Assembly (NCBI GenBank): GCA_014529385.2 | Contig: CM043969.1 | Coordinates: 31,598,446 to 31,662,445 of the forward strand | Reading direction: 5' to 3' | DNA from: Adiantum capillus-veneris | Lineage: Eukaryota; Streptophyta; Polypodiopsida; Polypodiales; Pteridaceae | Length of the DNA stretch: 64,000 bases | Shown here: positions 41,715 through 51,386 of the stretch, piece by piece | Position numbering within the stretch: the first letter of the stretch is position 1 | Layout of the letters: the number at the start of each line of letters is the position of its first letter | Notes under the pieces: generated by a model | The model's database searches: none | What the model was told of the DNA's origin: nothing | What the model saw: only the letters and a program-made list of their open reading frames with translations | Program-made: the position numbers and the translations under genes

Positions 41715-43892
41715 AGTTGAATGACGAGAATAGGCGTGACTCTAAAGAGTGTCCAACCCAAGCCCAAGTAGACCGAGCCGTGCGTAAAGCAACCTCCTTT
41801 GTCCAGGAGTCCTTATGTATGTGTAGATAGCATTGCGGGCTCTGCGTGTCAGCAAAAAAGTAAACCACAATGTGTCTACATCCTGCTGCGTCCGGAGGTG
41901 TCACAACAAACTTCGCCAATGGCCAAAGAGTCTGAAGCATATCTGTAACTCCTAGGTCTCCCATGTGATGAGAAACCTCTAGGGCCTGTGTCAACAGCCA
42001 CTCCAACACTGAGTCTAAGGTCCACTCAGCCTGGTCCCTCCAGCAGAGGGGAAAAGAGAAACCAACCGCTCAGTCGAAGGCCTCTATCCCCCTAGCTGCA
42101 AGGAACAGTACATGAACTCTGAAGCAGGTTGCCTCAAGGTCTAGTGAGGGGTTGCCGAGAAACCGTGTAAAGTCGTAGGCAAAGAAATCCCAACGACAAC
42201 GAATGTCGAAGCTCGACAGACCACAGCAAAAGGCGACGTTTGCGCTTGAAGGGGAGGTCGCAAGAAAGGTTGTCCCTCTCATGCTAAACGACTCGTCGCT
42301 GCCAAGAGATCTCCTAGCAGCTGAAGAAGGCCCTGCCCCCGGGGACAGCTGTGGGATTGGAGCGGGAGGAGGTGAGGGAGCAGGTGGAGAGGGGGGTGAG
42401 GAGGGGCGAGGGAGAACGGCAGAGGAAGGAGGGCAAGGTGGAGAGGCAGAGAGAGAAGGGGGAGGGGGGGAGCAGAAGCAGGGGGGAACTCGGAGGGAGG
42501 AGGGGGGGCTGTCCAGGGCGAGGTTGAGGTGGAGCCTAGAGCAGAGACCTCGTCCTGCTAAAGAGGTTCGAAACGATTCCCCGTGGGAACCCACTACTGC
42601 TGGGCAGGAGCGTGAGGACCACTCTCAGTGCAAGGTTGGCACAGTGGCCCCTGCCGACGTCGACCACAAACCTGATGCCAGCCCTCCTCTGCTTGAGACC
42701 CAGGCTCGAAGGGTGGCTCTACCTGTGTACTCTGTGTACTTTGTGGCTCTGTCTGCTGTTGCTGACCAGCCTTTGAGGGCTGGGGCTGGGCCTGTGGTGT
42801 AGATCAGGGTCTCCTCCGTAGATAGGCCTTCGCGAGATGGCCCATCTGTGGAAAAATGAAACACTGATTCGGGAGGCCCGAATACTCCACGCTCTGTCGG
42901 AACCAACCCCCACTCACCTGCGGAAGTAAGATGACCTTCGAGAGAGTGTGGGTGTCCCTTACTAGAACACGTACCGAGGGAAGGCCGGCCGCCTTGGCAG
43001 CTACTGAGGCTGTCGTGCGAGGTGTCTCCAGGACAGTCCCAATTGCTGAGCCTATCCTGGACAAAAGTGGCAGGTACTCCCCCCCCAAACCAAAAAAGCA
43101 GACGGAGATGGGGAAGGTCTGCCTCCTCTACCAGAACATCTGAAGCTGGGTCAAAACCATATCTCCATTGTCGAAAGTGGGCTCGAACTGCTCGGATGGC
43201 CAAGGGGCTCATGGCGATGACCTTGGACGCCATATCGGAGGTCTCAAACTCGATCTGCTAGTAGCCTCCTCCGAGGCACTGGACGTCCAAGATGTTACGC
43301 ACCTCTACGAGAAGGCGGGCCTAGAGAAGATCACGCAGCTCTCCTCTGCTAGGTCTGGTGCCAAGAATCTTGCAGATGACGGAAGTCGCCTGCAAGCGTT
43401 CCACCTTTGCGGCTAGGCTTGCTTGCTCTGTCGGTGATAGAGCAAGTCAAATGGAGGGCTCAACGGGGTCCGGCGAGAGGGCTTCCTGAGAGTCCCTCTG
43501 AGGTGGAGCATGAGCGTCCATTAGTGTCTGCTACCGTGGAGAAGGACGGAAAGACGAAGACGGGAGGTGACCCTCTGCTGACCGAGCACGCCAAGAACGC
43601 CAAGAAAACAGACGCTTCAGTCCAGCAAGACCCGGGCCGAGGAGGAGGGGGGGAAGCGATGTGGAGGGATTGCGATTGCGAAGCAAGGGCGAGCAAGGCG
43701 AGAGCGGCGGGCTGAGGCTGGGGCCAGCTGCAGTGCAGCGCGCTGATCTACGCGTTGGGGCAGAACGTAGGCAGCGGCAGCGCGCTGGGAGTTGGGGGAC
43801 GAGCGATAGCGAGAGAGGGGGGGGGACGGGGTGCAGAGCTTGCGCGAGGGGGATGAGCGGAGGCAGCAGCAAGCTGAGAGCCAGTTTGGCCA
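41715..43892 (-). mobile_element. beta LINE 5' UTR and ORF1 inserted in element M
   Basis: Right to left: C-rich 5' UTR (43892-43525), ORF1 start near 43519, DUF4283-like segment (ASKVIAMSPLAIRAVRAHFR, LPHLRLLFWFGGGVPATFVQ), zinc knuckle (CFIFPQMGHLAKAYLRRR, with one Cys lost), Pro-rich low complexity (42520-42350), and the ORF1 C-terminal domain (42200-41720). It stops before ORF2. A LINE fragment that has its 5' end but lacks its 3' end is unusual for retrotransposition and suggests a secondary deletion or recombination. Element M resumes at 43893. Confidence 0.75.
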
Positions 43893-44640
43893 AATATGTC
43901 TGAACTTGATAAGGAACGCCAAGATTTTCTCCACACCCATGCCGATTGCTTTTCAGAGGGCCTACTAGGCGAGTTACCACCAGCTCGTCCTGAGAATCAT
44001 ACCATTGATCTGATACCTGGAAGCACACCACCGAACAGGCCACCTTACCGTGTGAGCCCAGCCTAGAACGAAGAAATTATGAACCAAGTGAAATACCTCT
44101 TGGAAAAGGGTCTTGTCCAACCTAGTACTTCACCGTACTGCTCTCCAGTGTTGTTGGTTTTGAAGAAAGATGGATCTTAGAGAATGTGCATCGATTATAG
44201 AGTTCTCAACAAAATCACCTAGGATCGATGATATTCTTGACCAACTACGAGGATCCTCGTGTTTTAGCAGGATCGATTTTGAAGAGCGGATATCATCATA
44301 TCCGAATCGTGCCGGGAGATGTCTACAAGATAGATTTTTGGACGACTTTTGGGTTATTTGAGTTTTTGGTGATGCCTTTTGGCTTAACCAATGCTCTTGC
44401 AACATCTAACTGGATGATGGACAGGATTTTTCAAGAGTACAAACTATTTGTTGCCACTTTCTTTGACGACATCATTGTTTTCTCCAAGGATGAGGCAAGA
44501 CATAGAGAATGTCTGCTACAGGTCTTTCAAGCATCACAAGTTGGTGATTAATGAGAAAAAAGGTGAATTTTTCCTACTTGATATACACTTTTCGGGACAC
44601 ATTGTCTCAACAGCAAGAGTGCAGATAGACCAGCCAAGAT
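43893..44640 (+). pseudogene. element M reverse transcriptase
   Basis: LPPARPENHTIDLIPGSTPP, NRPPYRVSPA, then KYLLEKGLVQPSTSPYCSPV, LLVLKKDGS-stop-RMCIDYRVLNKIT, RIDFE, SGYHHIRIVPGDVYK, LFEFLVMPFGLTNA, then FFDDIIVFSKDEARH. The Asp pair survives, but YxDD reads FFDD. Several stops and frameshifts (44062, 44178, 44220 area) make it inactive. Block order is standard for Ty3/gypsy. Confidence 0.8.
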
Positions 44641-44695
44641 AGAGACTATCCGTGATTGGCCGGATTTGAAGAATGTCCATTAAGTTAGAAGCTTC

Positions 44696-45625
44696 TTGGA
44701 ATTGTGTTTGTACTACAGACAGTTGATTAGAAAGTTTGTAGAGGTTGCTTCCCCTTTGCATATCTTGACGAAGAAAGGAGTCCCTTTCTCGTGGGGACCC
44801 ACAGAGGTGACTGCCTTTCAGACACTGAAAGAGAAATTGACTACAGGACCAATTTTGACTTTGCCGAATTTGCAGAAGTCATTTGAGGTACATTGTGATG
44901 CTTGTGGTCGTAGTCTGGGTGCGGTCTTAATGCAAGAAGGCCATGTCATTGCCTACGAGAGTCGATTGTTCACAAGGCCGGAATTGACAGCAATGATTTA
45001 TGAGAAAGAGCTTTTGGCGGTTATCCATGCTCTTACTCAGTGGCGAGATTACCTACTCGGAGCGGATTTTACAGACCATCAGAGTTTACGCTACTTCTTG
45101 TCACAGAAGCAGCTATCAGAATTGCAGATGCGGTGGAGGAACATCTTGTCACAGTTTCACCTCCAGATTGTCCATGTGCAAGGACAAAAGAATTTGGCCG
45201 CAGATGCTTTGTCCCGGAAGCCGTTGGTTCTGGCTATTTCCGCGATTCATCATAGGAGCTTCGAGGATATGGTCGATCAATATGCCACAGATACAGATTT
45301 TGCAGATATTTTCACTCGGATATGGAATGGGGAGATAGTAGTGGGATATTCCATTCGGGATAGCTACTCAATGAGGAAAACCATGTTGTGCGTTACACAG
45401 CCGTTGAGGGAAAAGGTTATGACCGAATGCCACTGTCCACCTTTTCCGGGTCACTGCGGCATTGCTACAACCTTGAAAGGGGTAGAGAGATACTTCTTGT
45501 GGCCGAGACTCAAGAAGGATGTGGACGATTTTGTACGCAATTGCTTGGTATGCCAGAAGGTCAAGTTTCATTTTTTATCTCCCGAGAACACAGAGTGGTC
45601 ACGATGGTATCTGGACTGTTATTGA
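44696..45625 (+). CDS. element M RNase H and integrase zinc domain (309-codon frame)
   Basis: About residues 60-180 are RNase H: FEVHCDACGRSLGAVLMQEG, HVIAYESRL, YEKELLAVIHALTQWRDYLL, FTDHQSLRYF, NLAADALSRKP. About residues 240-290 form the integrase HHCC-type domain: HCPPFPGHCGIATTLKGVER, YFLWPRLKKDVDDFVRNCLV, C-x2-C with CLVCQK. This is the best-preserved portion of element M. The frame ends just before the first integrase Asp, where a frame change occurs. Confidence 0.8.
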   Translation: MELCLYYRQLIRKFVEVASPLHILTKKGVPFSWGPTEVTAFQTLKEKLTTGPILTLPNLQKSFEVHCDACGRSLGAVLMQEGHVIAYESRLFTRPELTAMIYEKELLAVIHALTQWRDYLLGADFTDHQSLRYFLSQKQLSELQMRWRNILSQFHLQIVHVQGQKNLAADALSRKPLVLAISAIHHRSFEDMVDQYATDTDFADIFTRIWNGEIVVGYSIRDSYSMRKTMLCVTQPLREKVMTECHCPPFPGHCGIATTLKGVERYFLWPRLKKDVDDFVRNCLVCQKVKFHFLSPENTEWSRWYLDCY

Positions 45626-46380
45626 CAGATTTAGCAAGCAAGCTCATTTCATTCCAGTGAAGAAAATAGTCAAGCTGGATCACTTAGAGAGACTCTTTGT
45701 GGCCGAAATCTTGAAATTACATGGCATCCCTGAGACAATTGTCTCCGGCAAGGACCCCAGATTCACGAGTTTGTTTTGGAAGGCTATTAGGGAGAACATT
45801 GGCACGTGGTTGCAGTTCTCATCATCTTTCCACCCGCAGACTGACGGGCAATCTAAGATTGCCAATTCAATGGTACTAGATTTATTGAAGTCTTACATCT
45901 CGAATCAGACGACTCAACAAGAAAAGTATTTACCTTTGGTACAATCTGCCTACAATAACACGATACACTTTTTGACGAGGAAGGCGCCATTTGAAATTAT
46001 TGAAGGTGCTACGAAGGTTTCACCCTTCCTAAGCAGGAAAGATAAGATTTTTGAAGCCGATGAGGTACACGCGTCACTTGGACACGGCTTTTGCCAAGGT
46101 CTGCGAGGCTTTGCAGAAATCTCAAGAAAGACAAAAAAAGGCAGCAGATCGCCATCGCTGCGATATAAAATTGAAAGACAACGATTGGGTGCTCTTACGT
46201 TTTGAGAAGGCACGCCCGAGAAAGAGAAAGGAAAAGGAGAGGCTTTTTCCAAAGCTTAGTATGCAATATTACGGACCTTTCCAAATCTCCGAAAAGATAA
46301 ATGATGTCTCCTTTAGACTAAAGCTGCCCGACACTTGGAGGATTCACAATGCTTTTCATGTGAGTCTTGAAGCCTTTTAA
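45519..46380 (+). pseudogene. element M integrase core and C-terminal domain
   Basis: VIDRFSKQAHFIPVKK is followed by LHGIPETIVSGKDPRFTSLF (second Asp) and SSSFHPQTDGQSKIANSMVL. Here the catalytic Glu expected in GQTE.. is replaced by Lys. YNNTIHFLTRKAPFEI follows. The C-terminal block is in another frame: DNDWVLLRFEKARPRKRK, MQYYGPFQISEKINDVSFRL, RIHNAFHVSLEAF. Loss of the Glu plus frame breaks should abolish integration. Confidence 0.75.
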
Positions 46381-46622
46381 AGGCGATGTGCCCGAAGATG
46401 GGGAGCTTGATAAGCAACCCGAAGTGGAAGAAAACGACGAGATCCTTGTCCCAGAATAGATATTGGCACATAAAGATAGAAAAATTAAGGGTAAAGTGAT
46501 AAGGCGGTTCTTGGTTAAATTCAAGAACTATCTTGCATTGGATACAAAGTGGATGGACGAGGAGGACCTAGCAAATACTCCACAGATTGTGAATCTTTAC
46601 CTTGAAGCATTTGGATTAGCAT
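46381..46622 (+). pseudogene. element M chromodomain
   Basis: EVEENDEILVPE, a TAG at 46457, then ILAHKDRKIKGKVIRRFLVK, FKNYLALDTKWMDEEDLANT, then PQIVNLYLEAFG. The W-x-x-E-x-x-L and LVK[FW]K..... blocks are those of chromovirus integrase chromodomains, which steer insertion to modified chromatin. This places element M in the chromoviruses. Confidence 0.7.
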
Positions 46623-47182
46623 AGTCGATTAAAAAAGGAACCCCGTACTCAGCTTGGGCGGAATCTGGTGCAGCAGGTATGCACAAGAGAGGAGTTTCTC
46701 CACTTCTTTGTCAACAGATTGCCTCGATTTTTGATACTAAAGTCGCTGATGTCTCTTTGAGTTTCAAGGATACTGTGAGCTGACAGTATTCTGCTGTATG
46801 ACTTTATAAACTGGAATTCTCGATAAATGATATTGATTTGTTATTGACTTGTTTACGTGCAAGAACTGATAGACGAAATGACTGTAGCATTTTGGTTTGA
46901 ATGATCTCGATAGACATGGTTGCAATAAGGATTAGTCAATCCAACATCTGTGAGGTCCCGAGTGGATCTAAATGCGATTGCTAGATACGTTGCCGAAAAA
47001 TCATCGTCTGAGATCCGAATGAATTTTGAATCTGATGTCAAGTGATGTCGTGTGATGTGACTGTCGATTGGTACATGTGCTAGATGTGTGCTCCTAGTGA
47101 GTCGGTACTAACAATCAGTGTCTGCTAGAGTTTATGGCCTCTGTCAGTTTTGCAAGCGTAATCAAGAGCGATTACAATGCTT
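46623..47182 (+). other. element M 3' untranslated region
   Basis: About 560 bases between the chromodomain and the polypurine tract; no coding motif was seen. Confidence 0.5.
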
Positions 47183-47194
47183 TCAAGAGGGGGG
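47183..47194 (+). other. polypurine tract of element M
   Basis: TCAAGAGGGGGG directly before the 3' LTR. It is the same motif as in elements H and L. Confidence 0.8.
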
Positions 47195-47398
47195 TATTTC
47201 ACAAACAGATGACGTGGCATGACTGGCAGTACACACACACACACACCCCAAACAGGCCCGGATTTTATGTTGTCTTGTTGACGTGGCAGGCCCGTACGGC
47301 ACTCACGGGGAAAATGCGTTGCAAAGCTGATGTGGCAGATTTTCGTACGGCAGATCTTACGCAAAAAGCTGGCAGCTTTTGGTTACGGAAACTCTACG

Positions 47399-47453
<55 letters not shown>

Positions 47454-47891
47454 ATTTTTAAACCTTGCTATATTTGCCAAGCAATGGCTTGAGAGAGAAC
47501 AGAAAAAGAAAGCTTTATTTATTGAATGCTTTTGGGACAGATTTTGGGGCTCTCCTTTTGGCATCCCTTGTAACTCTTTATAAGCGTGGTTTGAGCTCTC
47601 ACTTCTTAGAGCATCTGGACATAGAGTCTGAGAGCGTGACCCAACCACTATGTGTACTTTGTGCAACAAATTAATACAAAAAGAAATACCGAAAGGGGCG
47701 CCAGTCTTTGAAGCCAATATCTCTAGGCGCAGAACTCCGCCGGGCAGTGTCGAATTAGTTGTGGACTGTGAACTGTTTTGAAGTGAATTCTTGTCATGTC
47801 GCAGTAGAATCTTGACTTGAAGTGTCCAAGTATGTACCTTATAAGCAGCTCTTCCTTTCCCATCTCTAGCCAGTGTGATGATACTCGTACT

Positions 47892-47893
<2 letters not shown>
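47195..47893 (+). repeat. 3' LTR of element M (right boundary uncertain)
   Basis: It matches the 5' LTR up to 47702. The remainder has no sister copy because the 5' LTR is truncated there. It contains an uninterrupted (GA)n at 47400-47449, a TATA-like TTTATAA near 47578, and ACCGAAAGGGGCGCC at 47688-47702. The true end may be near 47790 or as far as 47893. Confidence 0.7.
47400..47449 (+). repeat. uninterrupted LTR (GA)n tract (empty site)
   Basis: 50 bp of GA between CTCTACGC and CTTAATTTTTAA. It is the empty-site counterpart of 38505-38557 plus 39910-39920. Confidence 0.95.

Positions 47894-47949
<56 letters not shown>
47894..47949 (+). repeat. (GA)n microsatellite at SINE copy 1
   Basis: About 56 bp of GA, grading right into GAAGAAGAAG and then the 3' end of a SINE on the minus strand. 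Confidence 0.95.
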
Positions 47950-47952
<3 letters not shown>

Positions 47953-48090
47953 AGAAGAAGAAGAAAAGAGATTTTTAACGTCGTAGGAAACTATCCCAAG
48001 AGACCTTAAAGATCTAGTTGACGAAGAGAGTTGAACTCAAGACGTGTTACTCGAGAGGGAAATGGCATAACCAATCTACCACACTTGGGT
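47950..48090 (-). mobile_element. tRNA-like SINE, copy 1
   Basis: On the minus strand: CCCAAGTGTGGTAGATTGGT, TATGCCATTTCCCTCTCGAG, then GTCTTGAGTTCAACTCTCTT, then GGTCTCTTGGGATAGTTTCC, TACGACGTTAAAAATC and a TTC/TC-rich tail. GTGGTAGATTGGTTA resembles a Pol III A box, and GAGTTCAACTC a B box, about 45 bases apart as in tRNA-derived SINEs. The 3' part resembles the alpha LINE end (GGTCTC.T.GG.AT.TTT.CC ... GACGTTAA). No ORF is present. The tRNA origin is inferred from boxes only. Confidence 0.55.
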
Positions 48091-48150
48091 GATAGAAAGG
48101 TTATAACATTTTCCTCTTTTTATTAGGAAACACACCCACACACACACTCA
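48091..48150. other. spacer with CA-rich stretch between two SINE copies
   Basis: 60 bases ending CACACCCACACACACACTCA; no gene. Confidence 0.5.
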
Positions 48151-48274
48151 AGAAGAAGAGTTTCAATGTCGTAGGAAACTATCCCAAGAGACCTTAAAGA
48201 TCTAGCCGACAAGCAGAGTTGAACTCAAGACCTGTTATTCAAGAGGTAAATGGCATAACCAATCTACCACACTT

Positions 48275-48276
<2 letters not shown>
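48151..48276 (-). mobile_element. tRNA-like SINE, copy 2
   Basis: It is about 85-90 percent identical by eye to copy 1 over about 120 bp. Its 5' end (CCCAAGTGTGG) directly abuts the (GA)n at 48277, and its 3' end is AAACTCTTCTTCTTGAGTG against a CA repeat. Copy 1 stops at the same CCCAAGTGTGG, so this is a defined element end. Confidence 0.6.

Positions 48277-48318
<42 letters not shown>
48277..48318 (+). repeat. (GA)n microsatellite at alpha7
   Basis: 42 bp of GA between the 5' end of SINE copy 2 and the 3' end of alpha7. Confidence 0.95.
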
Positions 48319-48321
<3 letters not shown>

Positions 48322-49689
48322 AATGAAATAAATATTATATTAACGTCTTCAAACGGCCAAAATGACCTATGAGACCAATTTGTTACAAAGTAGTGAATCT
48401 GATACCATGTGTGGGTACAAAAAAACTAGAACCAAAATACTACTACTACTACAATCCATCCTCCTCTGCACTCTGGATGTCGAGAGAGTATGGGTCCAAT
48501 TGTTGTAGTCTCCGTCGATGTTGTGTGGCCCCTCTCCTCGATCGTGGCCGTCTAGATCTCTGTTCCAGTGCTCGGTTGATGAGAATGCCGAAAGTGGTCG
48601 AATGAGTGTAGGCCGAGCTCTGCAGTGATCAGTCAAGAGATCATATATACCAAGGGTCTCTCCATACGTCTCCAACCATCCTGGCCTAGATAAGGTCCCC
48701 ATATTTGCACCCTATACAACAAAGTTGAGGCTATTAAAGTATCAAAGAGCTATAACTTTGTCCAAGGTTCCTGGAACTAAACCTGCAAGCCTCCCAAGGA
48801 CGCATAAGCTCTAGTCATTCTAGTCCTTGTTGCTCTCGCCAAAGAAAACCTCGGCCAAGTGAAGAAAACTCCAAGGTAAGTGTATGCATTTGTATACTCT
48901 ACAATCTCCTGACCACATGTGAAAGACGGTGCTCATCTCCTGATCCACTCTTGTGTGGTATTAAACCCATAACCCTGGCTCTATCAAGGTTTACAGACAA
49001 TCCACTATCCTCTGCAAAATTGTGTAATGCATCCAATCGTCGCTGCATACCCTCTCGTGAGTCAGAGATCAACACAATACCATCATCATATAACAACAAT
49101 GGGATCCACCGCCCTGTCAGCTGGGCACCTCTATCACCCTCTCTGTCAATGTAATCAGACATCTCATCAACATACATACCAAATAGAGTAGGAGACATAT
49201 CATAACAACAATGGGATCCACCGCCCTGTCAGCTGGGCACCTCTATCACCCTCTCTGTCAATGTAATCAGACATCTCATCAATGTAATCAGACATCTCAT
49301 CAACATACATACCAAATAGAGTAGGAGACAATGGGCAACCCTGTTTCACCCCAATGGTGGAGTGAACTAAATCAGATATTCCTTCCAGGGTGCGTACATG
49401 TCCCATCACTGATCTATATAGAGCCATAATCCCCCAAATCAACACTATAGGCACCCCCATCTCTTGCAATCAGCACATCAATCGAGCTCTCGGTACCATG
49501 CCAAATGCTTTCTGTGAATCCACAAAGCTACAATAAATCCGTCTCGCATGTAGTCTGCCCTCCTCAATGATGGCTCTGAGTGTCAGAATATGATCAAGAG
49601 TGGAGAAACCCCTCTTAAAATTGGCCTGGCCCTTTGCCCGTACACCCTCAGCCTCTGCCCAATTACTTAACTGCTGCTCAAGAATGGAT

Positions 49690-49690
<1 letters not shown>
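48319..49690 (-). mobile_element. alpha LINE, internally rearranged copy (alpha7)
   Basis: It has the 3' UTR (AACGTCTTCAAACGGCC), remnants of the C-terminal tail, then thumb and palm of RT (LLLYDDGIVLISDSREGMQR, with YADD changed to YDDG; GVKQGCPLSPTLFGMYVDEM). A roughly 120-bp segment around CATCTCATCAACATACATAC is duplicated (48970-49200 versus 49201-49320, with an 18-bp sub-duplication). The 5' end breaks at CAAGAATGGATGC and continues as (AC)n(GA)n. Confidence 0.8.

Positions 49691-49768
<78 letters not shown>
49691..49768 (+). repeat. compound (AC)n(GA)n microsatellite
   Basis: About 37 bp of AC followed by about 41 bp of GA. It joins the truncated 5' end of alpha7 to the 3' end of alpha8. 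Confidence 0.95.
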
Positions 49769-49771
<3 letters not shown>

Positions 49772-49935
49772 AATGTTATATTAAACGTCTTCAAGACCAA
49801 AACAACCTATGAGATCAAACATGTATTGGAGGATCTAATACATGTCTAGGTACAAAATGTCAATAGGTCCACCCATTATGCAACTTTGGCGCTCTTGTCT
49901 GAACTTTGGAGCAGCTCTTGCCTCATGGCGCATAA
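49769..49935 (-). mobile_element. alpha LINE, short 3' fragment (alpha8)
   Basis: ATGAAATGTTATATTAAACG, then TCTTCAAGACC and CCTATGAGATCAAAC and GGATCTAATACATGTCTAGG match the alpha 3' UTR. It is 5'-truncated; homology fades after about 49860, so up to 75 bases may be flank. Element H's LTR follows at 49936. Confidence 0.7.
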
Positions 49936-50011
49936 TGTTACAGAGTTGGACACTCCAAGCGAGAAATCAATAGCAACACACCAACAAAAACTTCAAAACC
50001 ATTGAAATTTA

Positions 50012-50013
<2 letters not shown>
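49936..50013 (-). repeat. 3' LTR of element H, distal part
   Basis: It is collinear with 53786-53863: TGTTA.AG.TTG.ACACTCCA, AGCGAGAAATCAAT.GCAACA, CTTCAAAACCATTGAA.TTTA. Confidence 0.85.

Positions 50014-50044
<31 letters not shown>
50014..50044 (+). repeat. LTR (GA)n tract, left of the alpha9 insertion
   Basis: 31 bp of GA following TTTAATA. The sister LTR has the same flank and an uninterrupted tract at 53864-53905. Confidence 0.95.
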
Positions 50045-50047
<3 letters not shown>

Positions 50048-50216
50048 AATGAAATGAAATGTCATATTAACGTCTTCAAAAGGCCAAAAACACCTATGAG
50101 ACCCACTTCAGATGAGATGCTTAGAGAGCTAGATGTGAGTGAGTTGGGCTTGACAGATGCTCGCATGACAGAGAGCAGATGGAGTATGGGAGATACCTCA
50201 TGGAGATGACAACTGC

Positions 50217-50876
50217 TGTAACAAACTGCTGACATGTCAAAGCCCTGAAGAATGGAGCCAACTTGCAGATGCCGGCCGAGGGTCCTAAACCCTAAGAAGA
50301 ACAAGTAACAGAAGAAGTCCTACCAACCTATGGGGACCCCATCCCATGTGGCCCCAATGACATAAAGGAATTAAAATAAAGCAAGCCCCACGCAAAAGCT
50401 AATGACGTGGCAACTGTACCGAGATTTTCGAAAATTGCGCTGACATGATGACGTGGCAGGCTATACGGAATTCCGCGTTTTGCGCTGACTGATGATGTGG
50501 CAGGTTGGACGGATTTTTGAAAATTACGTTGGTAGCTTTTGGCATTGCTTTTTGAACCAGAAGCTTTTGAGTTTTGAAGGCTTTTTACTGTAACTGCTTT
50601 TTAGGCCAAGGGCCTTTAAATATGAGGTTAGGGCTCATTCTTTGGCATGCTTCCTGGAGAAGGTGTAGAGTCTGGAGTACCGGCTTGTATTGTGTTGATG
50701 CAATATAAAGAAATACCGATAGGGGCGCCAAGGTTTGGGGCCAATACTCTCTGGGGTGGAATTCCGCCACTCCGTGTCGCGTGTCGTCTCTTTCTCTCAG
50801 TTCTATATTTATTGAAGTGCTAAAAGTTTGTTCAATTTGCTCTTTTCTATTGGCACGTAGTGCCCGTCTTGTGACA
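50217..50876 (+). mobile_element. solo LTR of the element L family
   Basis: 660 bp from TGTAACAAACTGCTGACATG to CCCGTCTTGTGACA, collinear with the reverse complement of 8375-8979. Flanking bases are ACTGC (50212-50216) and ACTAC (50877-50881), a 5-bp duplication with one mismatch. Removing it restores the alpha LINE sequence (CTCATGGAGATGACAACTAC). A TATA-like TTTAAATATG lies at about 50617. Confidence 0.88.
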
Positions 50877-51386
50877 ACTACACATGGGTTAGTTATACTT
50901 AATAATTTACAGCGATTTCCTGGAGCAGCAAGTTTCACATGCTTTCCACACAGACACGAGGCCAGTACAGTGGACTATGTTATGGCACAGCCAAGCTTTA
51001 TACCTTGTATTGAGGATTTCATAGTGGGAGCCACACCAGTGGGCGTAGCAGTGGATCATGCACTTTTGACATTTTCTGTTTCATTTCAGTATTGTACAGC
51101 CCAAAGATCAAGAGGTAGGTTACATAAACGTTATACATTTACACCAGAAGAGGCTGACTCAGTTTATACACAGGAGATCTATAGCCGTCTATGCATAGCT
51201 GGTCCTTGCCTCTCAGTGGAGGAGTGCACCACTTTACTGACTGAGACACTGCATGGTGCAGCATCAGAGGCATACCCACACACTCAACCGGGTCCGAGGC
51301 GATATTTTGGGAGCATGCCCCAGAATAGTTGGTATGATGAGGAGTGCAAAGAGATGAGAGCTCAACTTCAGAGGATCTTCTTTTAG
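50781..51386 (+). pseudogene. alpha9 endonuclease C-terminal half fused to LTR sequence
   Basis: An open frame of 201 codons begins in the solo LTR and continues into alpha endonuclease from about 50882: FTCFPHRHEASTVDYVMAQP, SFIPCIEDFIVGATPVGVAV, DHALLTFSVSF, then PQNSWYDEECKEMRAQLQ. It matches 32530-32080 of alpha3. The fusion is accidental. Confidence 0.75.

Larger units (their letters stand above)
38301..47890 (+). mobile_element. degenerate Ty3/gypsy chromovirus (element M)
   Basis: Order: 5' LTR (38301-40162, split by an alpha LINE), gag (40163-41035), zinc knuckle (about 41072-41113), protease remnant (41200-41700), an inserted beta LINE 5' fragment (41715-43892), RT (43893-44640), RNase H (44800-45240), integrase (45390-46380), chromodomain (46430-46622), 3' region, polypurine tract (47183-47194), 3' LTR (from 47195). 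Many stops and frameshifts break it. The 5' LTR end, primer site and gag start appear deleted, because LTR sequence runs directly into gag at 40162. The right boundary is uncertain. Confidence 0.85.

Noticed and set aside
42203-42802. Plus-strand 199-codon open frame rich in Gly/Glu
   Set aside because: It is the antisense shadow of the Pro-rich beta ORF1 on the minus strand.
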